DNA from: Mesorhizobium sp.
Lineage (GTDB): Bacteria > Pseudomonadota > Alphaproteobacteria > Rhizobiales > Rhizobiaceae
Direction of reading: 5' to 3'
Length of the DNA: 64,000 nucleotides
NCBI GenBank assembly: GCA_027492275.1
Contig: JAPUFC010000091.1
Location: 62,001 to 126,000, forward strand
Position numbers and translations under genes: made by a program. This document shows positions 1 through 7,595 of this stretch, in pieces. The notes below the pieces were generated by a model. That model ran no database searches and had not been told where the DNA came from. It worked only from the letters and a program-made list of their open reading frames with translations. Position 1 is the first letter of the stretch. Each line of letters starts with the position of its first letter.

Positions 1-159
1 GACGAGCGCCAGCGCCGTCGGCCACGGCCCGGCATGGGAAAGCGCGACGGCCAGCACCGCGCCGACCGCGCCGCCGGCCGTGCCCGGCCAGGCCGGCGCG
101 TAGCCCGCGCCACCGCTCGTCGCCACCGCATAGGCGAGTTTCAGTCTCGTCGTCGCCAT
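1..159 (-). CDS. Phosphatidylglycerophosphatase A-like protein, N-terminal part (cut by window edge)
   Basis: An ATG at 157-159 opens a minus-strand frame that stays open for 53 codons and runs off the window. The visible N-terminus is MATTRLKLAYAVATS followed by GGAGYAPAWPGTAGG and a hydrophobic stretch. This resembles the start of PgpA proteins, whose first conserved block has the form G-x-GY-x-P-x-x-PGT. PgpA removes the terminal phosphate from phosphatidylglycerophosphate in the inner membrane. It faces the divergent LptF-like gene across about 160 bp and lies in a cluster with two CDP-alcohol phosphatidyltransferases, whose product such a phosphatase could act on. The family call is based on 53 residues only; the catalytic part is not visible. 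Confidence 0.5.
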   Translation of the reverse strand, partial: MATTRLKLAYAVATSGGAGYAPAWPGTAGGAVGAVLAVALSHAGPWPTALALV

Positions 160-317
160 ACGTCCCCGCCGCGCTTCCCGCATTGCAAACCGCCGCGCTT
201 ATCCCATAGTTTGCCGCCAAGGTGCAGCCCCGTCGCGGGCGCGCGCACGACGGGGCCGAAGCCGATCGACATGCAGTCCAGCCACGACCAGATGGACCGC
301 ACCCGGAACGCCGGGTG

Positions 318-1523
318 GTGAGGCTCGTCGGCACGATCAGCCGCCTGCTTGCCGGGCGCGTCGCCCGGCAGGTGCTGGTCGGGCTGGCGGTCATCGAGGG
401 CATCTTCCTGGCCGAATCGCTCACCGGCATCCTGGAGCGCGTGCTGCGCCACGGCGGCAGCGGCTTCGACGTGCTGGGCGTGCTGGCCCTGACCAGCCCG
501 GAAATCTTCGATTTCGCCCTGCCGCTCGCCATCCTGGTCGGCGTCTACTTCTCGCTCAACGCCTCGCGCGAGGACGGCGAGTTCATCGTCTGCTCCGCCG
601 CCGGCATTCCCTGGCTGCGCATCCCCGGCTTCGTCGCCGTGGTCGGCGCGGCCGGCTTCGCGCTCTGCATCCTCGTCTCAGGCTATGTCAGCCCGCTCGC
701 CGCGACGCTGAAGCGCGCCGTGATCTACGAGCTACAGGTGCGCCAGATCCGTCAGCAGATCTCCGATTCCAGCCCGCGCGACACGATCGAGACCTATGGC
801 GGCCGCACCTTCATCGCCACCAGCGAGGTCGTCGGCGGACGGCGGCGCGGACAGCTCTTCGTCCATCACCCGGTCGAGGACGGCCAGTTCCGCGTCACGC
901 AGACGCGCGACTGGGGCGTCGCCGGACCCGACCCGCAAGGCAGCTTCGTCATCACCTTCAACAGCGTGCTGGACTACGTCTTTCCGCTGGATGCCGGACA
1001 GACGGCGGACGGCGAAAAGGGCGGCCGCGTGCAGCCGCCCGGCGAGCCCGCGCCCGAACGGCCGGGTCTCACCGCCATCCGCGCCGAAAGTGTCACCCTG
1101 CCGGTCAACGTCGCCCAGATCATCAGGGAAACGGACCGCCTGCGCCAGCATGGCGAATACACCTTCACCGAGGCGCTCACGGCCGTCGCGGCGGCCGCCG
1201 TCTCCGCTCCGGACGTGCGGCGGCGCGGCGGCGAGATCGTCGGTCGCGCCATCCTGTGCCCGATCGCGGCGCTGTTCGCGCTGGCTGCGCTCGCCTACGC
1301 GCGGCGCGGCGTGCGCCGCTACGCCGCCCTGCCGATGGCGGCGGTCGGCGTGCTGGTGTTCGACACGGCGTCGCGCGCCGTGCTGGGCGTCGCCGCGCAG
1401 TCGGGCGCGGCGAGCCTTGCCCTGGCCGCCTTCGGCCTGCTGCTGGCCGGCGCGCTGCCCGCGCTCGCCCTCGTCATGGCGACCGGCGAAAAGATAATCC
1501 GCCCGACCGAAGGCAGGGCGTGA
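318..1523 (+). CDS. LptF/LptG (YjgP/YjgQ) family permease, first of a pair
   Basis: About 401 residues with the LptF/LptG layout: an N-terminal group of membrane segments (roughly residues 10-130), a soluble periplasmic domain (about 140-290) and a C-terminal membrane group from about 310. LptF and LptG are the transmembrane subunits of the LptB2FG transporter that extracts lipopolysaccharide from the inner membrane. This pair sits beside lipid-synthesis genes rather than near lptA/B/C, so a different lipid cargo is plausible. The start is uncertain: GTG at 315 or 318 lies just before the first membrane segment, while an upstream GTG at 222 would add an Arg-rich stretch unlike the family. Its TGA overlaps the GTG of the next gene (GTGA), implying translational coupling. 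Confidence 0.75.
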   Translation: MRLVGTISRLLAGRVARQVLVGLAVIEGIFLAESLTGILERVLRHGGSGFDVLGVLALTSPEIFDFALPLAILVGVYFSLNASREDGEFIVCSAAGIPWLRIPGFVAVVGAAGFALCILVSGYVSPLAATLKRAVIYELQVRQIRQQISDSSPRDTIETYGGRTFIATSEVVGGRRRGQLFVHHPVEDGQFRVTQTRDWGVAGPDPQGSFVITFNSVLDYVFPLDAGQTADGEKGGRVQPPGEPAPERPGLTAIRAESVTLPVNVAQIIRETDRLRQHGEYTFTEALTAVAAAAVSAPDVRRRGGEIVGRAILCPIAALFALAALAYARRGVRRYAALPMAAVGVLVFDTASRAVLGVAAQSGAASLALAAFGLLLAGALPALALVMATGEKIIRPTEGRA

Positions 1524-2656
1524 GCGTGCTTGAGGTCTTCGCCCGCAACCCCGCAGCCCTGCCCGTGATCGCCACGCTGCGCGGCGCGCGCTATCAGCTC
1601 GCCGCCATCGCCCTGGTCATGCTGCTCCTGCTGGCCGTCGCCTGGTCGATCGACCTGGCCGACAAATTCGCCGATGTCCGCAACGCCGCCGAGGCACGCG
1701 GCGCGCCGCTGCTCTCGGTGCTGGCGCCCTACATGCTCTACCGCGCCGTCGACATCGTCACACGGCTGCTTCCGGTGGCCTGCTTCGTCGCCGTCTTCGC
1801 GGCCGAGATCGCGCCGCGCCGGCGGCTGGAAAGCGTCGTCCATGCCGCCGCCGGCATGTCGCCGCTGCAAAGCCTGGCGCCCGCCTTCCTCGCGGCGGCG
1901 GTGGTCGGCGGCGCGCAGCTCGGCCTCTAATCCTGGGGGCGGCCGGCCGCCGTCTTCGCGCAGGTGGACCTCGGAGTCGGCTCCTATGCGGACCGCTTCC
2001 GGCGCGGCGTGTCGAGCCAGCGCGAATGGTTCCTGTCCGGCCACGACGCCATCAGCGGGCTCGTCGTCTCGCAGGACGAGCCCGAGCTGCGCGAGGTGGA
2101 GCTGTTCCGCGGTTTTTCCGACGACCGGCTGGAACAGGTGGTGCTGGCGCGGAAGGCCGAGCCCGCCGAGATACCCGGTCGCTGGCTGCTGCTCGACGCC
2201 GTGGTCTGGGACCGGCAGGCCGGCGGCGACACCTACGAGCCGCGCCGGGAGAGTTTCATCGAGGTCGATTTCGCCATGATCCCCGACCAGCTCACCTATT
2301 TCGACGTTCCCGGCTTCTACCTGCCCAACGGGCCGCTGCACCGGCTGGCGGGCATGCGCGCCCTGCCCGCGATCGCCGACATGGACCTGGCCATCTGGCG
2401 GCGCTGGAGCGCCTTCTTCCTGCCGGGCGCCTTCGTGCTGCTGGGCGCGACGCTGGCGCGCAATGTCTGGAGCGGCCGCATGGTCTCGTTCCAGCGCGTC
2501 GCTCTCTACGGCCTCGCCGGCTATGCGGCCGTGCTGTCGGTGAAGATCCTCTGGTCGATGGGCGAGCAGGGCGCGATCCCCGCCTCCTTCGCCGCCTGCG
2601 CGCCCATCGCCGCCGCGCTCGCCGCCGCGGCGACGATCCAGTTCATCCGGTCCTGA
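1520..2656 (+). pseudogene. LptG-like permease gene interrupted by an in-frame TAA
   Basis: Reading begins at GTG 1520 inside the stop of the preceding permease gene, with AGGCAGGG upstream as ribosome site. The frame encodes N-terminal membrane segments up to codon 136, then a TAA at 1928-1930, and continues open in the same frame to the TGA ending at 2656. The downstream part has the periplasmic domain (for example FIEVDFAMIPDQLTYFDVPG) and three C-terminal membrane segments. Both halves belong to one LptG/LptF-type protein of about 378 codons. The stop falls just after the first membrane group, where the periplasmic domain should begin. It could be a real nonsense mutation or a sequencing error near the GGGGG run at 1935-1939. 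A re-start at GTG 1964 would give only the C-terminal part. Confidence 0.7.
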
Positions 2657-2671
2657 GGCGGCTTGGAAGGC

Positions 2672-2799
2672 GCGCCCCCTCCACCACTTCGTGGTCCCCT
2701 CCCCCGCTTCGCAGGGGAGGATTGGCGTTGCGGCCGGCCGCCAACCTCGATCCTCCCCCGTTTGCGGGGGAGGTGGCGCGAAGCGCCGGAGGGGGCGCC
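2672..2799. repeat. Intergenic palindromic repeat element
   Basis: The stretch between the permease gene and the cytidylyltransferase is a large imperfect inverted repeat. The left arm starts GCGCCCCCTCC and includes CCCCTCCCCCGCTTCGC; the right arm mirrors it with TCCTCCCCCGTTTGCGGGG and ends GGAGGGGGCGC. Smaller hairpins (GCTTCGC, GCGCGAAGCGC) lie inside both arms. Short GC-rich palindromes of this kind occur dispersed between genes in many Rhizobiales genomes. It lies between convergent genes and may also act as a transcription barrier. I see no second copy in this window. Confidence 0.65.
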
Positions 2800-2801
2800 C
2801 G

Positions 2802-3536
2802 CTAAGCCGCCGACGCCCCTTCGATCCGCCGCATGACGCCCTCCGCATTCTTCAGCATCGCCTCGTCGTCGATCTCGGCCCAGGCCAGATCGCCGATGCG
2901 CGGGCATTCGATCGTCGCCTGCGCGGCGAGCGCCACGAGCCCGGCCTCGTAGTCGGCCTTCGGCGCATCCGCCACCACGCGCGCGCCGACCTCGCGCATC
3001 AGCCGCGCCTCCTCACGCGACAGGTAGAGCACGCCGACCAGCTCGCCGCGATGCGGCTCGGGCCGGTGCGCCGCCTTCTTCGACATGTCGAGCAGGCGCG
3101 CCGGCCCCGCCGTCCAGACATAGACCTCGTCGCCGGCTCCGGTGGGTCCCGACAGCGTCAGCCACGACGTTTCAGCGAACGGGAAATCCAGCGCGCGAGG
3201 CTCGTAGATCATGTCGGATTCCAGCACCATGCAGCTTCCCGCCTCGTCCTCCATGCCGACCAGCAGGCTGTGGAGGCTGCCGCGCTCGGCATAGAGCGGG
3301 TTGTAGCGCAGCTCCACGCCCGCCCCCCATGCGGCGGCGGCGGCCTCGTAGGCGTCCGACAGATGCCCGGTGACGATGCGGATTTTCTCCACGCCCCGCC
3401 GCCGCAGCGTCGCGATGGAGCGCCCCACCAGCGTCTCGCCGCCCAGCGTCAGCAAGCCCTTCGGCGTCAGAACGCCGCGCGGCCCCATGCGCAGCCCGCG
3501 CCCCGCCGCCAGGATGATCGCCGTCGGTGCCGTCAT
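2802..3536 (-). CDS. Phosphocholine/inositol-phosphate cytidylyltransferase-like nucleotidyltransferase
   Basis: A 244-residue nucleotidyltransferase. Residues 6-15 read IILAAGRGLR and the nearby PKGLLTLGGE supplies the substrate-binding Lys of the NTP-transferase fold; VTGHLSDAYE and the C-terminal WAEIDDE block match LicC, PntC and the cytidylyltransferase half of IPCT-DIPPS enzymes. Such enzymes turn an alcohol phosphate plus CTP into a CDP-alcohol. The start is ATG 3536 with GGGGAT upstream. It diverges from the CDP-alcohol phosphatidyltransferase 75 bp away, so activating enzyme and transferase form one divergent unit. The substrate (choline, aminoethyl, inositol or another polyol phosphate) cannot be read from sequence. 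Confidence 0.8.
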   Translation of the reverse strand: MTAPTAIILAAGRGLRMGPRGVLTPKGLLTLGGETLVGRSIATLRRRGVEKIRIVTGHLSDAYEAAAAAWGAGVELRYNPLYAERGSLHSLLVGMEDEAGSCMVLESDMIYEPRALDFPFAETSWLTLSGPTGAGDEVYVWTAGPARLLDMSKKAAHRPEPHRGELVGVLYLSREEARLMREVGARVVADAPKADYEAGLVALAAQATIECPRIGDLAWAEIDDEAMLKNAEGVMRRIEGASAA

Positions 3537-3611
3537 GAGATCCCCGCCTGTGGAAATGCGGCGCGACACTATGGTAGGGGACTGGCGGCGGCAAGGTGGA
3601 GCGGGAAGCCG

Positions 3612-4301
3612 GTGGTTCAAAAACCCCGTATGCGGGACATGGTCGCCGACTACAGGCAGGACAAGCTGCGGGAGGATCTGCGCGGCAACTGGGTCAACGC
3701 CGCGATCCACCGCCTGCCGGCCTTCGCTGTGGCTTGGGGCGCGGCCCGCCTCGGCCTGTCGCCGACCGCGCTGACGCTCGCCTCCGGCCTCGTCGCGCTG
3801 GCGCTGCCGCTCGCCGCCGCCCTTGCGCCATTGGCGGCGGCCGCCATCCTCGTCTGCGTCCTCGGCTACCTCTTCCAGGTTCTCGACTGCGCCGACGGCA
3901 CGCTGGCGCGCGCCACCGGCCGGACCTCGGAGGCCGGGGCGCGCATCGACTTCCTGATCGACATGGCGCAATGGGGTCTCCTCTACCTCGCCATCGGCCT
4001 GCTCGCCGACCGCACGCTCGGCGCCGGCTTCCAGTGGACCGCGCTGGCATGCGCGGCCGCGTGGATGCGCCTCTACGCGCGCACCGTCCGCGACGCCCTG
4101 CCGAAGGGAAAAAGCGAGCCGGAAAGCCGTCCCCTCGCCATCAGCGAAATCCCAGAGGCCGCGATCGCCGGCATTTCCGGCGCGATTCCCTTCCTGGCGC
4201 TGGCCGGTGCGGTCCTGCCATGGGCCGTGTGGGCGCTGGCGGCCTATTCCGTGCTCGACATCGCCACCGCGCTTTCGGCGCATCGGCCCCGTCACCCATG
4301 A
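3612..4301 (+). CDS. CDP-alcohol phosphatidyltransferase (first copy)
   Basis: About 229 residues with the complete family signature: DG at the start of DGTLARATG, AR two residues later, then G eight residues on and two further Asp at spacing 3 and 3 (ARIDFLID). These Asp residues bind the divalent metal in this family. Six or so hydrophobic segments make it an integral inner-membrane enzyme that joins a CDP-linked group to an alcohol acceptor. GTG 3612 is preferred because GGAGCGGGAAG precedes it; ATG 3630 and ATG 3639 are alternatives. Its TGA overlaps the ATG of the glycosyltransferase (ATGA). Which partner brings the CDP (CDP-diacylglycerol or a CDP-polyol from the divergent gene) is open. 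Confidence 0.85.
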   Translation: MVQKPRMRDMVADYRQDKLREDLRGNWVNAAIHRLPAFAVAWGAARLGLSPTALTLASGLVALALPLAAALAPLAAAAILVCVLGYLFQVLDCADGTLARATGRTSEAGARIDFLIDMAQWGLLYLAIGLLADRTLGAGFQWTALACAAAWMRLYARTVRDALPKGKSEPESRPLAISEIPEAAIAGISGAIPFLALAGAVLPWAVWALAAYSVLDIATALSAHRPRHP

Positions 4302-5413
4302 GGATCGTGCAGGTCTGCCCCTACGACATGGGCCGCCATGGTGGCGTGCAGGCGCATGTCACCGACCTGTCCGCCTGGCTGCGCGCCAACGGCCATCAGG
4401 TCCGCATCGTCGCCCCACCGCCGACGGACGGCCGCGCCGTGCCCGGCGTCGATCACGCCGGCAGATCCCGCCGCATCACCGTGCACGGCACGCTGACCGA
4501 AATCTGCCACGTGCCGCGCGGCGAGCTGCGCGCGCTGGCGCGAAGCCTCGCGGACTGGGGTGCGGACCTCCTGCACCTGCACACGCCCTGGACGCCGCTT
4601 CTGCCCTGGCAGGTTTGGCGCGCCTTGCGCCTGCCCACCGTCGCGACTTTCCATGCCACCCTGCCCGGAGCCTCGGCGGCCGGGCCGCTGGCGCGGGCGC
4701 TCAGCGCCTTCGCCGCCTACTATGTGCGCCGGCTGGACGGCATCGTCGTGCCCTCCGCCTCGCCGCTCCAGCACCTGAAATCCTTCCCGGACGCCCCTGC
4801 GCCGGTGGTCCTGCCGCCCACCGTTGACCTTGCCGGCTGGGTCGCGGCGGGCGCGCAAAGGCCGACCGATGCGCCGGCGCGAAAAATCGTCTTCCTCGGC
4901 CGCTTCGAGGCGCGCAAGGGCGTCAATGTGCTGCTCGACGCCTGGCCGCAAGTCGCGGCGCGTCGACCCGAGCTGACGCTGACCATCGCCGGCGGCGGCG
5001 CGCTGGCCCCGCGCGTCGAGGCGGCCGCGGCGTCCGGCGCGATCCGCTTCGTCCCCGAACCCTCGGCAGACGAAGCAAAGAAGCTTGTCGCGGAGGCCGA
5101 CCTGTTCGTGGCCCCCTCGCCCTATGGCGAGAGCTTCGGCATCGTGCTGATCGAGGCGATGGCGGCAGGCAGCGTGCCGGTCGCGGCGGCCAATTCCGGC
5201 TATTCGACCGTGCTCACCGGTCCGGGCGCGGATTTGCTCGTGCCGCCCGGCAACGCCGCCGCGCTGGCCGACAGGATCGTGACGCTGGCCGGCGACCCCG
5301 AACGGCTCGGTGCCCTCAGGACATGGGGAAAGGACCACGCCCTGACCTTCTCCGTCGAGACGGCCGGCCCGACATTCGTCGAGGTCTACGACCGGGCGCT
5401 TCGCCGCCGCTGA
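4298..5413 (+). CDS. GT4 glycosyltransferase, PimA-like
   Basis: A 371-residue GT-B glycosyltransferase of family GT4. The N-terminal domain starts MRIVQVCPYDMGRHGGVQAH, and GGVQ is the glycine loop of this group; LLHLHTPW and TVATFHAT follow. The C-terminal donor domain has FLGRFEARKG and the EX7E-type block GESFGIVLIEAMAAG. Spacing and motifs resemble PimA, the mannosyltransferase that glycosylates phosphatidylinositol on the inner face of the membrane. It starts on the ATG that overlaps the stop of the CDP-alcohol phosphatidyltransferase, so the two are co-translated. That suggests it glycosylates the head group made by its partner. Donor sugar and acceptor are inferred, not shown. Confidence 0.85.
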   Translation: MRIVQVCPYDMGRHGGVQAHVTDLSAWLRANGHQVRIVAPPPTDGRAVPGVDHAGRSRRITVHGTLTEICHVPRGELRALARSLADWGADLLHLHTPWTPLLPWQVWRALRLPTVATFHATLPGASAAGPLARALSAFAAYYVRRLDGIVVPSASPLQHLKSFPDAPAPVVLPPTVDLAGWVAAGAQRPTDAPARKIVFLGRFEARKGVNVLLDAWPQVAARRPELTLTIAGGGALAPRVEAAAASGAIRFVPEPSADEAKKLVAEADLFVAPSPYGESFGIVLIEAMAAGSVPVAAANSGYSTVLTGPGADLLVPPGNAAALADRIVTLAGDPERLGALRTWGKDHALTFSVETAGPTFVEVYDRALRRR

Positions 5414-5419
5414 GCCCGC

Positions 5420-6532
5420 TCAGGCGACGCCGGTGCGGCAGCGCTGCGAATTGTCCCGGTCCTGCAACGGATTGTGGCGGCTGGCGGTGAAGTCGTTGCG
5501 GACATGCTCCCACCAGTAGCCGACATAGGTCCGCTCGGCCTCGGTGTTGAAGATCTCCGGCGCCTCGCGCCTCAGCACCGGCAGGCGCGTCCACGGCACG
5601 GCCGGAAAGCTATGGTGCTCGCTGTGGTAGCCGGTGTTGAACAGCAGCCAGTTGATCGGCCCGTAGGTCGAGCGCGTCGGGTTGATCTCGTCCGAGCCCG
5701 CATGCTCGCTGAGCGACTGGCCGAGATTGAGCACGCCGCATTTGCCGAGGAACAGCGACAGCGACCACACATGGTAAAGCAGCGCCCATGGGCCGAGCAG
5801 CGCCAGCATGGCGAGGTTGGACGCCAGCGAGGCGGCGATGAACAGCCTGACCTGCCACACGGGCGGCTTCGTCGCGCCGATATGCCTGGCCTTGTCCTTC
5901 ACCGGCTGGCCGCTCAGCCATGCATTGAGCCGCGGCAGCACGAGATCGCCGATCAGGAAGCCGAGCGGCAGCGCGTGGATCAGCAGCGTCAGCACGGTCA
6001 TGGCGCGCTGCAGGCGCGGGTTGGACGATTTCAGCACCTGCCGCGCCTGGAAGGCGCAAATGTCCTCGTGCTCGTAGTCCTTCTCATAATTGCCCATGTA
6101 GGGATGGTGGCTCGACACGTGCTCGTGCTGGTAGGTGAGCTGCTTGCCGTAGGAGGTCATGATCGCCTCCAGCCCGAGGTCGAAGGCCAGCTTGGCCCGG
6201 TCGCCCCGCACGATCAGCCTGTGCGCCGATTCGTGCAGCAGCGCGCCGGCCGAATGGATCACCACCTGTCCGAACAGGAAGGCGGCGAGGAAGATCACCA
6301 GCAGGCCGGCGTCCGAAACCAGCCACGCCATGCCCCATTGCAGGCCGAACAGCGCCGGCAGCGCCAGCGCCGTCCACGGCGCGGTGCCGGCCAGCCCCTT
6401 CAGTTGCGGATGCGCGCGGACCGCCGCGCGCCGCATGTCGTTGTGGCGGCGCGACTGCGGCGAGATGCCGGTCTTCGTCATGCGGTCCGTGGCTGGCGCG
6501 GCGTCCAAGGCTGAAACTCTCCGTCGCTTCAT
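5420..6532 (-). CDS. Membrane lipid desaturase family protein (sphingolipid delta-4 desaturase-like)
   Basis: A membrane di-iron desaturase of about 370 residues. Three His clusters are visible: HESAH, HEHVSSHH, and YHSEHH near the C-terminus, which supply the iron ligands. The stretch YGPINWLLFNTGYHSEHH and the following RLPVLRREAPEIF are closer to the C-terminal block of eukaryotic sphingolipid delta-4 desaturases than to acyl-CoA or acyl-lipid delta-9 enzymes. Four or more hydrophobic segments separate the clusters. ATG 6532 lies one base after the Stealth gene stop, suggesting coupled translation; ATG 6481 is an alternative. Substrate could be a fatty acyl chain or long-chain base of the lipid made by this cluster; hydroxylase activity is also possible in this fold. 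Confidence 0.8.
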   Translation of the reverse strand: MKRRRVSALDAAPATDRMTKTGISPQSRRHNDMRRAAVRAHPQLKGLAGTAPWTALALPALFGLQWGMAWLVSDAGLLVIFLAAFLFGQVVIHSAGALLHESAHRLIVRGDRAKLAFDLGLEAIMTSYGKQLTYQHEHVSSHHPYMGNYEKDYEHEDICAFQARQVLKSSNPRLQRAMTVLTLLIHALPLGFLIGDLVLPRLNAWLSGQPVKDKARHIGATKPPVWQVRLFIAASLASNLAMLALLGPWALLYHVWSLSLFLGKCGVLNLGQSLSEHAGSDEINPTRSTYGPINWLLFNTGYHSEHHSFPAVPWTRLPVLRREAPEIFNTEAERTYVGYWWEHVRNDFTASRHNPLQDRDNSQRCRTGVA

Positions 6533-6533
6533 T

Positions 6534-7526
6534 CTACAGCGTCCCGCCGTGAGCTCCAAGCTCGAACGGCGAAGGCTGCGGGAACCAGCGCTCCAAGGTC
6601 GCGCGCACATGGCGCGCCACGGCCGGATTGGGTTTTTGGCCGAAGCTGTCGTTGAGCGTGATCGACCAGGGCCTGCGCCATTCCAGCAGCCTGAGCTGCG
6701 CCCAGCTCCACGGTAGGAAATTTTCCAGCGAGGCATAGCCTTCCATGCGCCGGCTGCCCGCGCGCGACGCCTCCTCCCCCCGCCCGCTCTCGCGCAGAAA
6801 GTGCGGATAGAGATATTCGCACGGCACATTGCCGTCGGCGCGGAAGCGCGAGCGCCGGGTGGCCTCGATCTCGGCGGGAAAGCGCTCCACCATCTCGGCG
6901 AAGATGTCGCGGTCGATCAGGCGCGGCCCGTGCACCACATGCCTGCGGCGGCGGCCCCCGAAGGCGCGGTCGAGCGCCTCGCCGGCCGTCGCCATGGCGA
7001 GGTTCCACGGGCTGGACCGCGCCGCGTCCAGTTCGGCGCGCGTCTTCGTCCACGCCCCGCGCGTGAACAGCAGCGCCCTGCCCTGCGCGTCCGAGAACCG
7101 GGAGAGGTCGAAGCCCGCCGGCGCCAGCATGTCGTCCTCGAAATAGACGAAGCGCCTCGACAGGCCGGGCAGCAGATGCAGGTGGCTGACGATGGCGAAG
7201 GAATTGAACACCGGCAGCAGGTCCGGCCGCATCACCTCGTCATGGTGAACGACCCTGATTCGCGGATGAGAAACGTCCAGCCAGCGCGGCACCTGCGGCC
7301 GGCACGACAGGATGTAGATGCGGCGGAAGAAGCCGGCATTCGCCGCCAGCGAGCGCAGGCTGTATTTTAACAGGTCGAGATTGTCGCGCGTGCGGTTGGG
7401 ATTGGGGTCGCGTTTGTCGGCGACAAAGCGGTTCAGCTCGTCCAGATAGCCGGGGAAACTGTCGTCCACCCAGGTGTAGACCGCATCGACCGGTTCGTCC
7501 GCCGGAGGCATCCTGTTCGCCGTCAT
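6534..7526 (-). CDS. Stealth-family sugar-phosphate transferase
   Basis: About 330 residues with all four Stealth conserved regions: CR1 DAVYTWVDDSFPGY near the start, CR2 from RDNLDLLKYSLRSL through SFAIVSHLHLLPGL to FVYFEDDM, CR3 HGPRLIDRDIF, and CR4 ITLNDSFG. Stealth proteins transfer hexose-1-phosphate from nucleotide sugars to make phosphodiester-linked surface glycans, and include human GNPTAB. It is co-directional with the desaturase (1 bp gap) and diverges from the polyol kinase. The start is ambiguous: ATG 7526 is used here; GTG 7553 would add nine residues. The neighbours make a lipid or lipid-linked acceptor plausible instead of a long capsule polymer, since no polymer exporter is visible. 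Confidence 0.85.
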   Translation of the reverse strand: MTANRMPPADEPVDAVYTWVDDSFPGYLDELNRFVADKRDPNPNRTRDNLDLLKYSLRSLAANAGFFRRIYILSCRPQVPRWLDVSHPRIRVVHHDEVMRPDLLPVFNSFAIVSHLHLLPGLSRRFVYFEDDMLAPAGFDLSRFSDAQGRALLFTRGAWTKTRAELDAARSSPWNLAMATAGEALDRAFGGRRRRHVVHGPRLIDRDIFAEMVERFPAEIEATRRSRFRADGNVPCEYLYPHFLRESGRGEEASRAGSRRMEGYASLENFLPWSWAQLRLLEWRRPWSITLNDSFGQKPNPAVARHVRATLERWFPQPSPFELGAHGGTL

Positions 7527-7595
7527 TTTTGCCGGCTGTTTTGCGATTGCCACGCCCCGCCGGCCGGGCGTATGCCTGTTCCGGTGGCATCACGG

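Noticed and set aside
222-1256. Long open frames opposite or out of phase with real genes across the window (for example antisense to ilvI, hppA, parC and alaS)
   Set aside because: GC-rich codon bias leaves long spurious frames. They are Arg/Ala/Gly-rich, lack domains and ribosome sites, and lie over well-identified genes.
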